Source: Planctomycetia bacterium
GTDB taxonomy: Bacteria; Planctomycetota; Planctomycetia; Pirellulales; Thermoguttaceae
Direction of reading: 5' to 3'
NCBI GenBank assembly: GCA_030527185.1
Contig: JAUNBF010000034.1
Coordinates: 1-39,483 of the forward strand
DNA: 39,483 nucleotides
Made by a program: the position numbers and the translations under genes
The notes under the pieces: generated by a model
Seen by the model: the letters and a program-made list of their open reading frames with translations, nothing else
Databases searched by the model: none
Told to the model about the DNA's origin: nothing
In this document: piece by piece, positions 25,094 to 33,233 of the stretch
Numbering within the stretch: the first letter of the stretch is position 1
Layout of the letters: every line of letters begins with the position of its first letter

Positions 25094-25231
25094 TTTAGGC
25101 ACCTTCTAAAAACCACAACCATTGGGAGATTTTTATCACGGAACGGATTGTAACATGGAAAAGTCGGATTGTCAAGCAAAAAGGCGAGAAAATTTTTGGA
25201 TGATTGGTTTTTTAACAAAGATCGTCCTTGT
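25091..25231 (-). repeat. Arm 1 of a diverged inverted promoter-leader duplication
   Basis: Read on the minus strand, this 141-base arm runs from ACAAGG through TTGACAATCC, TACAATCCGTTCCGTGA and GAAGGTGCCTAAAATG into the restriction operon. It matches 25318-25457 on the plus strand over nearly its whole length, with a 51-base core (25136-25186 against 25363-25413) about 80 percent identical by eye. Confidence 0.8.
25147..25175 (-). promoter_or_regulatory. Promoter of the restriction-modification operon
   Basis: On the minus strand TTGACA (25170-25175) and TACAAT (25147-25152) have a 17-base spacer. The start at 25093 follows about 50 bases after the -10 box. Confidence 0.8.
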
Positions 25232-25317
25232 AAAAGGGTCCATCTTTCCACTTCGGACAAATTGTAAAGTTCCTGAAAAAGCAACCCACCCCCCCACTTT
25301 GAACGACTTTCATGATC
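25232..25317. other. Spacer between inverted promoter arms
   Basis: These 86 bases contain no gene. They include a C7 run and are the only part of 25094-25473 without a counterpart in the inverted duplication. Confidence 0.6.
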
Positions 25318-25457
25318 ACAAGGGTGCCCTTTGCGAAAAACAAAAAAATCCTAAAAAGGACTCCCTTTTTTGCTTGACAATCCAAGTTCTTCAGGTTATA
25401 ATCCGTTCTGTGAAAAAATTCCAATAGTGGAGGTTTTGGGAAGGTGCCTGAATCATG
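25318..25457 (+). repeat. Arm 2 of a diverged inverted promoter-leader duplication
   Basis: This is the counterpart of 25091-25231. The arm ends GAAGGTGCCTGAATCATG; the ATG at 25455 corresponds to the restriction-operon start but here opens only a four-codon frame (MMGG, stop) just before the nitroreductase start at 25474. Confidence 0.8.
25374..25402 (+). promoter_or_regulatory. Promoter of the nitroreductase operon
   Basis: TTGACA (25374-25379) and TATAAT (25397-25402) with a 17-base spacer give a full consensus sigma-70 type promoter, the strongest in the window. Confidence 0.85.
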
Positions 25458-25473
25458 ATGGGAGGATGAAAGG

Positions 25474-26094
25474 ATGGACTTTTATCAGGTGGTCAATGCT
25501 CGTCGGACAGTACGGGATTTGAAAGAAGAGGCGGTTTCGCAAGAGGTGTTGGAACGGGTGATTGCCGCAGGCTTGAAAGCTCCGACACATAATCATTTGC
25601 GGGAATGGGAGTTTATTGTTCTGCGCACCCCGGAAGAAAAGGAGAATGCGTTGCAATTTGTGAAAGCTCGGGCAAAGACGCAAAGTGAGAGTATCATGGA
25701 TGCTTTCCCGGCCGGGTCTTCCCAGAAGAGAATGTATGCGGACGCTATGCCGAAACAGTATTCGATGCTTTTCCAAAGTGGCTGTGTTATCTTGCCCTTT
25801 TTTAAGGCTGGAAAAGGTTTGTTTCGGGGAACGAATGTCAGCTCCTTCAATGCCCTTACCGCGGTGTGGTGCTGTATCGAAAACATCTTTCTCGCGGCGA
25901 CGGCGGAGGGATTGGCTTGCTCCATGCGGATTCCTGTAGGCGACGAGGGGGAGAATGTGGCTAAAGCGGTGGGTGCCCCGGAAGGATATTTGTTTCCCTG
26001 CTACATCGGGCTTGGCTATCCCAGGGAAGACGCGGTCGTTTTGGAACAGGTGGAGCCGGATGTGAAAGCGGTCATCCACTTTGGCAAGTGGTAA
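25474..26094 (+). CDS. Nitroreductase family protein
   Basis: This 206-residue FMN-dependent oxidoreductase-family protein starts MDFYQVVNARRTVRDL, with the usual Arg-Arg and the helix KAPTHNHLREWEFIVL contacting flavin. A mid-region NALTAVWCCIENIFLAATAEGL and a C-terminal GYPRED are also typical. These enzymes reduce nitroaromatics, quinones or flavins with NAD(P)H; the substrate cannot be read from sequence. AAAGG and GGAGG lie just upstream of the ATG. It is cotranscribed with the DUF1848 gene 15 bases downstream, from a promoter that resembles that of the divergent restriction operon. Confidence 0.88.
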   Translation: MDFYQVVNARRTVRDLKEEAVSQEVLERVIAAGLKAPTHNHLREWEFIVLRTPEEKENALQFVKARAKTQSESIMDAFPAGSSQKRMYADAMPKQYSMLFQSGCVILPFFKAGKGLFRGTNVSSFNALTAVWCCIENIFLAATAEGLACSMRIPVGDEGENVAKAVGAPEGYLFPCYIGLGYPREDAVVLEQVEPDVKAVIHFGKW

Positions 26095-26109
26095 AATGAA
26101 GGGCAAAGG

Positions 26110-27066
26110 ATGATTATCAATACCGGGGGACGCACAGATACCGTACAATACTATACGAAATGGTTGCTCAAGAGGTTGGAGGAGGGCTATGTTTACTCCC
26201 GCAATCCTCTGTTTCCGAATAAGGTAACACGCTATGATTTGACGCCGGAGAAGGTGGATTGCCTGGTTTTTTGTTCCAAAAATTATGCGCCGATCCTTCC
26301 CTATATGGAGAATATCACGGCTCGTTTTCCTGTCTATTGCCATTACACGATTACCGCTTATGGCAAAGATATTGAGCCGGGAGTTCCCGCCATCGACGAG
26401 AGTATGGAAACACTCCTGCGGCTGTCCAAAATCATCGGCAAAGGGAAACTTGCGTGGCGGTACGATCCTGTTTTGTTGACTTCCCAATACACGATAGAAA
26501 CGCACCTGAAAACCTTTGAACGCATGACACAACGGCTTACGTCCTCCATAGACCGATGTATTTTCAGCTTTGTGGAAATGTACAAAAAACTGGAAGTCAA
26601 CATGCCGGAGTTGATACCTCTATCTACGGAGGATAGGGACACTTTGGCACAAGGTTTGGGAGCCATTTCGGCAAAGTACGGAATGACGATTCAGACTTGC
26701 GGGACGAATGGTGATTACACCCGCTATGGGATTCATTCTTCCGGCTGTATGACGCTTGCGATTCTTGGAAATGCGAACGACTTGCAGTTCCGCAACTTGA
26801 AGCACAAGGGAATGCGGCAAGGTTGTCATTGTATCGAGAGCCGCGATATTGGTGCGTATGATACGTGCATGAATGGGTGCAAGTATTGCTACGCGAACAA
26901 GACTCCACAAAAAGCCTTTGAGAATTATAAGCGACACGACCCGGATTCCCCCATGTTGCTGGGGAATTTGATGCCGGAGGATACCCTACTGCCAGGGTCG
27001 CAAAAAAGTTTTTTGAAATTTTCGCGAAATGAGATTCCTTTGTGGAACCACGGGGAAGGGAACTGA
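26110..27066 (+). CDS. DUF1848 protein with C-terminal CX3CX2C motif
   Basis: This 318-residue DUF1848-type protein starts MIINTGGRTDTVQYYTKWLL. Other characteristic blocks are VDCLVFCSKNYAPIL, YCHYTITAYGKDIEPGVP and WRYDPVLLTSQYT. Near the C-terminus CHCIESRDIGAYDTCMNGCK is followed by YCYA, so Cys253, Cys257 and Cys260 form a CX3CX2C pattern like that of radical-SAM iron-sulfur proteins, preceded by Cys239 and Cys241. The biochemical role of the family is not established to my knowledge. It is the second gene of the nitroreductase operon (15-base gap, AAGGG before the ATG), which suggests a redox partner role. Confidence 0.82.
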   Translation: MIINTGGRTDTVQYYTKWLLKRLEEGYVYSRNPLFPNKVTRYDLTPEKVDCLVFCSKNYAPILPYMENITARFPVYCHYTITAYGKDIEPGVPAIDESMETLLRLSKIIGKGKLAWRYDPVLLTSQYTIETHLKTFERMTQRLTSSIDRCIFSFVEMYKKLEVNMPELIPLSTEDRDTLAQGLGAISAKYGMTIQTCGTNGDYTRYGIHSSGCMTLAILGNANDLQFRNLKHKGMRQGCHCIESRDIGAYDTCMNGCKYCYANKTPQKAFENYKRHDPDSPMLLGNLMPEDTLLPGSQKSFLKFSRNEIPLWNHGEGN

Positions 27067-27373
27067 TCAATTCCGTATTTTTGCTTGCCATCACGATTTG
27101 ACCAGGTTGCCATCCATCTCGTCATGAAGTCTCTTGCAACGGAGTTTTTAGAAGTTGTCATTAGAAAAAATAGCGATTTTTGGAGGAAAAGAGGAATAAT
27201 TTCGGCGATTTTCGATAAAAGAAACGGGTTAGGGAATTTTTCCTAAAAAGAGACCTTACGCAAAAGAAAAATAGCGGTTTGGGACGAAATAGAAATAGTG
27301 ACAGAGAAAGAAAAACGAGTGTGTAAAATCTTGTTTTTCAAGTTGTTGACGCTATTTCCAAAGAGTAAGAATC
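27067..27373. other. Intergenic region without a visible gene
   Basis: These 307 A/T-rich bases lie between DUF1848 and the kinase-like gene. Short minus-strand frames end here but lack family resemblance. A weak TTAGG/CCTAA hairpin lies near 27230-27246. No clear promoter with both boxes was found. Confidence 0.5.
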
Positions 27374-28507
27374 ATGCCCGTTTCCCAAGAACATCTTGAT
27401 ATTTTATGCCATTATCATGATGATTATGTGGCAGGCCCGGTGGAATACCTGGGAACCGCGGGGGGATATAGTGGTGCGATTTTCTGGAAGGTAAAAGGGG
27501 CGAAAGGGGAATTTTGCCTGCGACGATGGGCACCGCTCTATCCGACGCTGGAACAATTGCAGTTTATCCATGCGGTTTTGTGGTATGCGCACGAGGAAGG
27601 TTTTCGCAAGGTTCCGCAGCCGATCGAAACGTTGGAATATCTTTCGTATGTGGCGGACAAACGTTGTTTCTGGCAGTTGGAACCGTGGATGCGTGGGGCG
27701 GCGGATTTCCGCAAACGTCCCAACCCCGAACGGATTGCGTCGGCGATGATTGCCCTGGCCGAATTCCATCAGTCGGTGAGAGATTTTCCGCTCGTTCGAT
27801 CGGAAGGGGGAAGTTCTTTGCTTCTGTCGCATGAAAAGGCACTTTTGGAGTGGAATTCCCGACGTTTTCAGCAGTTACGGCACGCCATCGAACAGCGGAA
27901 AACGGAAAACCGGCGTTTGACGACGGCATTTTCAGAGCCGAAGGTATTGTTTATATCCGACCTTTCTGATTCCAATGGTTCGGGTGTGGGTCGGATTGGC
28001 AATGTGGCAACGATTGCGTTTCCGCTCCCTTCCTGGGAAGAAAATCCACTGCCAACGTTGGCCTTGGGGATTCTCGATTCGGTGGAAGCGATTCATCGTG
28101 TTTTGCTGCTTCAGTTGGTGCGGTGCGGGAATTACTCCGTGCCGTTGCAACCTTGCATTCGGGATATTCACGCGGAACATGTCTATTTTGTTCAGGATCA
28201 GGTGGCTGGCTTTATCGATTTTGAGGCGATGCAGGCGGACAATGTGGCGGTCGATGTGGCACGTCTTCTGGGAAGCCTGACGACGCGTGACCCGTTGGGA
28301 TGGGTTTTGGGACTGGCCGCGTACGAGAGTGTTCGGCCACTTTCGGCTGAGGAGCGGGAAATGGTCTACCTCTGCCGGAAAAGTCATCTGGCGGTGACCG
28401 CTTTGCGGTGGCTGGATTACATTTTCACACAGGAGAGTTCGGTAAAATGCTCTGCGAACATGTTTCACCGGCTGAAGGATATGGAAACCTGTCTGGAATA
28501 TTTTTGA
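27374..28507 (+). CDS. Aminoglycoside phosphotransferase/choline kinase-like protein
   Basis: This 377-residue protein has an APH-type kinase fold. The N-lobe includes GPVEYLGTAGGYSGAIFWKV and the lysine/arginine-bearing strand EFCLRRW. The catalytic loop is CIRDIHAEHVYF (Asp264; the usual Asn is His269), followed by GFIDFEAMQADNVAVDVARL (Asp282, the metal-binding Asp-Phe-Glu). The loop thus deviates at the Asn that binds the second metal. The substrate is unknown; planctomycetes carry many members as likely small-molecule kinases and resistance is not implied. It is a single gene with a weak AAGAG site before the ATG. Confidence 0.8.
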   Translation: MPVSQEHLDILCHYHDDYVAGPVEYLGTAGGYSGAIFWKVKGAKGEFCLRRWAPLYPTLEQLQFIHAVLWYAHEEGFRKVPQPIETLEYLSYVADKRCFWQLEPWMRGAADFRKRPNPERIASAMIALAEFHQSVRDFPLVRSEGGSSLLLSHEKALLEWNSRRFQQLRHAIEQRKTENRRLTTAFSEPKVLFISDLSDSNGSGVGRIGNVATIAFPLPSWEENPLPTLALGILDSVEAIHRVLLLQLVRCGNYSVPLQPCIRDIHAEHVYFVQDQVAGFIDFEAMQADNVAVDVARLLGSLTTRDPLGWVLGLAAYESVRPLSAEEREMVYLCRKSHLAVTALRWLDYIFTQESSVKCSANMFHRLKDMETCLEYF

Positions 28508-28538
28508 GAAAAATCGGGGAAAGGGAGTTCCCAGCCCT

Positions 28539-28567
28539 TTTCAAACCGTTTTCTGGTATGTTATAAT
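28539..28567 (+). promoter_or_regulatory. Promoter of the Gfo/Idh/MocA gene
   Basis: TTTCAA (28539-28544) and TATAAT (28562-28567) are spaced by 17 bases, and a TG one base before the -10 makes it an extended -10 promoter. Confidence 0.6.
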
Positions 28568-28659
28568 TCTTGAGTAGTTTTTCGGATACGTTTTGAAAGT
28601 TCTTTTTCAAGACGTACCCTCCCCACCTTCTTTATTTTCAAGATTCAGGAGTTGATTGC

Positions 28660-30075
28660 ATGACGACACGACGACAATTTTTGCAGACCAGCGGAACCGG
28701 ACTAATGGGGTTAGGGTTCCTGCAACAGTCCAGTCCCGCCCAGGCCAAAGAGGAAGTGGTGGAATTTCGCCAGACCACCCCCACCGAAGATTCCCTTTTT
28801 TGGGAAAAGAACGGAAAAGACCTCCGTGTGGCGCTGATCGGGACGGGATGGTATGGAAAAAGCGACCTGTTCCGAATCATCCAGTGCGGCGGAAAGCATA
28901 TCGAAGTGGTGGCACTGTGCGATGTCAACCGAAAGATTCTGGAAGAGGCCGGAGAACTGGTCGCTCAACGGCAGGTGTCCGGGAAAGTGCCCAAACTGTA
29001 CAAAGATTACCGGGAGATGTTGGCGAAAGAGGATTTGGACGTCTGCCTGATCGGGACGCCGGATCACTGGCACGCTCTGCCGATGATTGCGGCGTGTGAG
29101 GCGGGCTGCGATGTCTATGTCCAGAAGCCGATTGCGTGCGATGTGGTGGAATGCCAGGCGATGTTCTCCGCGGCTCGGAAACATAACCGTGTGGTGCAGG
29201 TTGGCTTGCAACGCCGTAGCACGCCGGTTTTGGTCGATGCGAAAAAGAAATTTCTCGATTCGGGAAGTTTGGGAAAAATTGCGTACGTACACACTTTCTG
29301 CGATTACGGCCAGCGAAAGCAGATTTTGACGCCGAGCGACCCACCGGCGGAACTCGATTTCGACTTTTGGACAGGCCCCGCGCCGCTGCGTCCGTATTAC
29401 GACACGTACCACCTGCGACGCTGGCGGGCATTCATGGAATACGGCAACGGCACGATGGGGGATATGGGTGTCCATCTTTTCGACATGGTGCGATGGTTTT
29501 TGAACCTGCGTTGGCCGAAGCGAATCACGTCGAACGGTGGGATTTTCGTGAATCAGGGAGGGACGCCGAATATCGACGATACGCAGAATACGACGTGGGA
29601 ATTCGACGATCTGAACGTCACGTGGGAACATCGTCACTGGTCGGAAATTCGTGACCCACGCTATGGTTGGGGAGCGGAAATTTTCGGCACCAACGGCACA
29701 CTCAAAGCGAATCCTATGCAATACGATTACAAACCTCGCGGAAATCATCCGTGGCTGAAAGTCGACGCGGTGACGGAGTTTGACAAATACCCGTCGGACG
29801 AAACGGAACCGGGACTGGAAGTGCGTGTGGCAGGGGCGAATCGTGCTCACATGTGGAATTTCCTGGCGCGGATTGTGGATCGTGGCCGGCCCAACTCCGA
29901 TATTGAGGAAGGATACATCTCCACCGTCTGCTGTATTCTGGCGAACATTTCGCAGCATTTGGGGGGCGACTCGCTGGAATGGGACCCGGAGAAATGCCTG
30001 GTGAAGAATAATGAGAAAGCGAACCAGCTTTTGCGGCGTGAATACCGTGCCCCCTGGGTTCATCCTGAGCCATAA
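28660..30075 (+). CDS. Tat-exported Gfo/Idh/MocA family oxidoreductase
   Basis: This 471-residue NAD(P)-dependent sugar or cyclitol dehydrogenase-family protein starts MTTRRQFLQTSG, a twin-arginine signal. The Rossmann motif is VALIGTGWYG (57-66), with VVALCDVN ending beta-2. VYVQKPIACDV (153-163) is the usual EKP-like motif with Gln replacing Glu, common in exported planctomycete homologues. Further blocks are GDMGVHLFDMVRWFLNL and WGAEIFGTNGTL, ending in a DIEEGYISTVCCI helix. Substrate is unknown. A complete terminator separates it from the FAD oxidoreductase, so the two are neighbours and not strictly one operon. Confidence 0.92.
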   Translation: MTTRRQFLQTSGTGLMGLGFLQQSSPAQAKEEVVEFRQTTPTEDSLFWEKNGKDLRVALIGTGWYGKSDLFRIIQCGGKHIEVVALCDVNRKILEEAGELVAQRQVSGKVPKLYKDYREMLAKEDLDVCLIGTPDHWHALPMIAACEAGCDVYVQKPIACDVVECQAMFSAARKHNRVVQVGLQRRSTPVLVDAKKKFLDSGSLGKIAYVHTFCDYGQRKQILTPSDPPAELDFDFWTGPAPLRPYYDTYHLRRWRAFMEYGNGTMGDMGVHLFDMVRWFLNLRWPKRITSNGGIFVNQGGTPNIDDTQNTTWEFDDLNVTWEHRHWSEIRDPRYGWGAEIFGTNGTLKANPMQYDYKPRGNHPWLKVDAVTEFDKYPSDETEPGLEVRVAGANRAHMWNFLARIVDRGRPNSDIEEGYISTVCCILANISQHLGGDSLEWDPEKCLVKNNEKANQLLRREYRAPWVHPEP

Positions 30076-30106
30076 GGGTTTGTGAGGTATGGTTGAAAAC
30101 AACAGG

Positions 30107-30144
30107 AACTTCCGAAATCGGCAGGATGGTTTCGGAAGTTTTTT
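30107..30144 (+). terminator. Intrinsic terminator after the Gfo/Idh/MocA gene
   Basis: AACTTCCGAAA and TTTCGGAAGTT form a perfect 11-bp stem with a 12-base loop, followed directly by TTTT. It lies 31 bases after the stop codon. Confidence 0.9.
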
Positions 30145-30174
30145 GGAATAGAAACATCTTTTGAGGAAAAAAGA

Positions 30175-31848
30175 ATGAAACATTTTACCTGGTTGGTGGG
30201 ACTTGGCTGGTTGTGGGGGAATTTCTGCGGCATTTTTATGGCATCGGCAAAGGAATACGACGTGGTGATTTACGGCGGCACCTCGTCGGCCGTCGTCGCG
30301 GCGGTGCAGACGAAAAAAATGGGGCACTCGGTCATCATCGTCTCGCCGGACAAACATCTGGGCGGACTTTCTTCTGCCGGGTTGGGATATACCGATTCGG
30401 GCAATACGGCGACGATCGGTGGCCTGGCACGGGAATTTTACCGTCGGATTTACGCGGAATATCAAAAGCCGGAGAGCTGGCGTTGGCAAAAAATGGAAAC
30501 CTTCACCTCCCACGGACAGGGGACGAAAGCAATGTTGCACGAAGACCGCACGATGTGGATTTTCGAGCCACACATGGCTCTGCGGGTTTTTGAGAACTGG
30601 GTGAAAGAGATGGAAATTCCGGTCGTCCGTCCTGTTTTGCTGGACAGGGAATCGGGCGTTGAGAAAGTGGATGGTCGAATTCGGTCGATTCGGACGCTGG
30701 ACGGACAATGTTTTCGCGGAAAAATGTTTATCGACGCGACCTACGAAGGGGATTTGATGGCGGCGGCAGGCGTTTCCTACCACGTCGGAAGGGAAGCGAA
30801 CTCGCAATATGGCGAAACGTGGAATGGAAATCAGGTGGGAGTGCTTCACCATTCGCACTGGTTCTCCATGCCGATCAGCCCTTACAACATTCCTGGCGAC
30901 GCGGCGAGCGGGAAGGTTCGCTATGTGGACGATTCCTTGCCAGGCGTTCGCGGCGAAGGGGATTCCCGAATTCAGGCGTATTGCTATCGACTTTGCATGA
31001 CGGACTGTCCTGAAAACCGGATTCCGTTTGCCAGGCCGGAAAATTACGATCCTGCCGATTACGAGTTGCTGCGACGTGTCCTGGCGGCAGGTTGGCGGGA
31101 AGTGTTTCACAAATTCGATCGGATTCCGAACCATAAAACGGATACGAACAATCATGGCCCGTTCAGTTCCGACTTTATCGGGAGGAATTACGATTATCCC
31201 GAAGCCTCCTACGAACGCCGGGCGGAGATTCTGAAGGAGCATGAAAATTATCAGCGTGGGCTGTTGTACTTTCTGGCCAACGACCCTGGTGTGCCGGAAG
31301 ATGTGCGGCAGGCGATGAGTCGCTGGGGGCTGGCGAAGGATGAGTTTCAGGATAATGCCGGTTGGCCGCACCAGATTTACGTCCGGGAAGCGCGTCGGAT
31401 GGTGGGTCGGTACGTGGTGACGGAACATGACTGTTTCGGAAAAGAGCCACATTCTGCTCAAGGAAACCCGGCAGGTTCGGTGGGGATGGGGTCTTACACG
31501 CTCGATTCGCACAATGTTCGCCGATACGTGCAGGAAAATGGGTTCGTTCAGAATGAAGGGGATATTGGCGTTCATCCGAAGTCGCCTTATGTGATCGATT
31601 ACCATGCCCTGGTGCCACGTGCGGAGGAGTGTGAGAATCTGCTGGTGCCGGTTTGTGTCTCCAGTTCGCATATTGCCTTTGGTTCCATTCGGATGGAGCC
31701 GGTTTTCATGATTCTCGGCCAATCCGCCGCCACTGCCGCATGCCTGGCGTTGGAAAACAACCTTTCCGCAGGCGACGTTCCTTACGAAAAACTTTCCCGC
31801 CAGCTTTTGGAAGATGGGCAAATTCTTTCGCTGCCGAAAAAGCGTTAG
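30175..31848 (+). CDS. Secreted FAD-dependent oxidoreductase
   Basis: This 557-residue protein has a signal peptide (MKHFTWLVGLGWLWGNF through ASA) and then a flavin-binding Rossmann start YDVVIYGGTSSAVVAAVQ, a variant GGTSS form of GxGxxG usual for this group. LGGLSSAGLGYTDSG and FIDATYEGDLMAAAGVSYHV are hallmarks of the FAD-dependent oxidoreductase family common in planctomycetes and often named xanthan-lyase-like. The C-terminal block is VPVCVSSSHIAFGSIRMEPV with the following QSAATAACLAL. It is exported and probably acts on sugars or sugar derivatives in the periplasm; the substrate is unknown. It converges with the nuclease remnant, ten bases from its stop. Confidence 0.88.
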   Translation: MKHFTWLVGLGWLWGNFCGIFMASAKEYDVVIYGGTSSAVVAAVQTKKMGHSVIIVSPDKHLGGLSSAGLGYTDSGNTATIGGLAREFYRRIYAEYQKPESWRWQKMETFTSHGQGTKAMLHEDRTMWIFEPHMALRVFENWVKEMEIPVVRPVLLDRESGVEKVDGRIRSIRTLDGQCFRGKMFIDATYEGDLMAAAGVSYHVGREANSQYGETWNGNQVGVLHHSHWFSMPISPYNIPGDAASGKVRYVDDSLPGVRGEGDSRIQAYCYRLCMTDCPENRIPFARPENYDPADYELLRRVLAAGWREVFHKFDRIPNHKTDTNNHGPFSSDFIGRNYDYPEASYERRAEILKEHENYQRGLLYFLANDPGVPEDVRQAMSRWGLAKDEFQDNAGWPHQIYVREARRMVGRYVVTEHDCFGKEPHSAQGNPAGSVGMGSYTLDSHNVRRYVQENGFVQNEGDIGVHPKSPYVIDYHALVPRAEECENLLVPVCVSSSHIAFGSIRMEPVFMILGQSAATAACLALENNLSAGDVPYEKLSRQLLEDGQILSLPKKR

Positions 31849-31857
31849 GCTTGTTTT

Positions 31858-32217
31858 TCATGAACGAAAGACGTTGGAGAGGAGTTGCCAATGGTCACTG
31901 GACAAATCGGCGGAATAATGATTTCGGCAGATACACAGTTCGTCGCTATGGTCATCATTTCGGACAATGCCTCCTTGTAAGTTGTACTTATGGAGGTATT
32001 GTTGGAGAACGTCGAATTTTTTTGAAGTAAACATGTCGATATCCTGGCTGTTGCCGCTGCGGTCAAAGCCACCCTTGGTTTCGATGATCCAGATTTTCCC
32101 GTGAACCGAGACGATGTAATCGGGATAGAAAAGTTTTTGTTTCCCGGAATTGTCCTGATAGACGATGGAAAGGTACTCATTTCCTTTATCGCCGTTTTTG
32201 TTTGGAGATATTGGTAC
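31858..32217 (-). pseudogene. C-terminal remnant of a restriction helicase with PD-(D/E)xK nuclease motif
   Basis: The minus strand is open for 119 codons ending at TGA 31858-31860; a stop lies just upstream at 32218. The translation includes GDKGNEYLSIVYQD, KLFYPDYIVSVHGKIW, IIETKGGFDRSG, DIDMFTSKKF and LQGGIVRNDD. PDY, followed by ETK about 13 residues later, is a PD-(D/E)xK nuclease core, and the whole resembles the C-terminal end of type III Res-like DEAD/DEAH restriction helicases. No helicase part is present; upstream DNA is the pseudo-receiver gene. It appears to be a truncated relic of a second restriction system, different from the one at 20123-25093. Confidence 0.72.
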
Positions 32218-32249
32218 TCATGGGTTTTTCTGTGGATTGTGTGCGGAAT

Positions 32250-33077
32250 TTAAATACGATAGTTTTCCAGCAACAGCGAGAGGATTTCGGTACGCAGAAG
32301 TTCAGCACGCTGGCGGAGGTAACGGATGTTTTGGCCGCCAAGACGGACGATGAGGTTGTCCATGGCCTGGAGGTGGAGGAGCATGACTTGTTTGGCGGAA
32401 ATGCGGTTTTGTGCCAGTTTTTTGCAAAATTCGCGGATTTCGCCCGAGAGGTCGCCTGCTTCAAGGGGAATGTACTTGTGCAGAAGAGCTTCGTAAGTCG
32501 GGGCAAACTCTTGCGGAAGGCGATTGCGCGGCGGAAAACTGTCGGGAATGTTTTCCAGAATCTGGTTGTCGTGAAAGACCGCTTTGGCCAGTTCCTCACT
32601 CTCACGTTGCAACAGTTGTTCCCATTTGTGCTGCCAATCACGATTCTCCCGAATGAGGATATTTCGGCGGATGGCTCGCGTCATCATCCAGAGAAGGTCG
32701 CTGGCGGTGGTGCCTGGGACGTAAACGTAGTCGTCGATGTTCGCCTCGCAGCAGAGGGAATACATTTCGCAGTGCGGCATCATCCCCAAAATCAGGATTG
32801 GCTCCTGGATTCCACCCGTACGGCAACCGGACGCGAACCGTAGGGCGTCGAGTCGTGGCGGAGCGTGTTGAACCAGCAGAACGTCGAATTTTTCTTTCTG
32901 TAAAATCCGCATTCCTTCGATTGTTCCGTAAACTTCCTGAAAGTGGAACTCCACATCCTGCACCTCTCCCAAGGCCGCGGCCAGCCAGCTTTCTGAACGT
33001 CGCGGCCGGTCGGCAATGTGCAAAATCCGCATTCCCTGCTGGATTTGGGCTTCGGTGGAACGGGTGGTGAACAGCAT
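32250..33077 (-). CDS. Pseudo-receiver domain protein
   Basis: About 275 residues if started at MLFTTRSTEAQ; the frame continues to 33209 without plausible protein. The first 120 residues resemble a response-regulator receiver (RILHIADRPRRSESWLAAAL, KFDVLLVQHAPPRLDALRFA, EPILILGMM, IDDYVYVPGTTASDLLWMM with TRAIRR). The phosphoacceptor Asp expected in the VLLVQH segment is Gln, and the conserved Lys of the KP motif is Val, so phosphorylation is unlikely. The C-terminal half is helical and charged, without a recognised DNA-binding or kinase domain. No Shine-Dalgarno site is obvious. It runs divergently from the LRR gene. Confidence 0.62.
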   Translation of the reverse strand: MLFTTRSTEAQIQQGMRILHIADRPRRSESWLAAALGEVQDVEFHFQEVYGTIEGMRILQKEKFDVLLVQHAPPRLDALRFASGCRTGGIQEPILILGMMPHCEMYSLCCEANIDDYVYVPGTTASDLLWMMTRAIRRNILIRENRDWQHKWEQLLQRESEELAKAVFHDNQILENIPDSFPPRNRLPQEFAPTYEALLHKYIPLEAGDLSGEIREFCKKLAQNRISAKQVMLLHLQAMDNLIVRLGGQNIRYLRQRAELLRTEILSLLLENYRI

Positions 33078-33167
33078 AAGCGAAAATCGTTGGATAAAAA
33101 AGGACTTTTTCAGGAATAGCAGGATAACAAAAAAGGAAGATTGCGTCAAGAGGTCGTTTTGCGGGGC

Positions 33168-33196
33168 TTGACGCGGCGTGGGGAATGTGTTACTCT
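33168..33196 (+). promoter_or_regulatory. Promoter of the LRR gene
   Basis: TTGACG (33168-33173) and TACTCT (33191-33196) have a 17-base spacer, 37 bases ahead of the ATG at 33234. Confidence 0.65.
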
Positions 33197-33233
33197 GAGT
33201 GTAGGTCATGTATTTTGCGGAAGGTGAGGAAGG

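Noticed and set aside
27067..27161. Minus-strand frame after DUF1848 as a transposase remnant
   Set aside because: The short translation has no motif I can recognise, and the region shows no terminal repeats.
28711..31821. Very long antisense frame opposite the Gfo/Idh/MocA and FAD oxidoreductase genes
   Set aside because: The plus-strand frames carry full family motifs; the antisense product is His/Arg/Phe-rich, spans two genes and a terminator, and is a codon-bias shadow.
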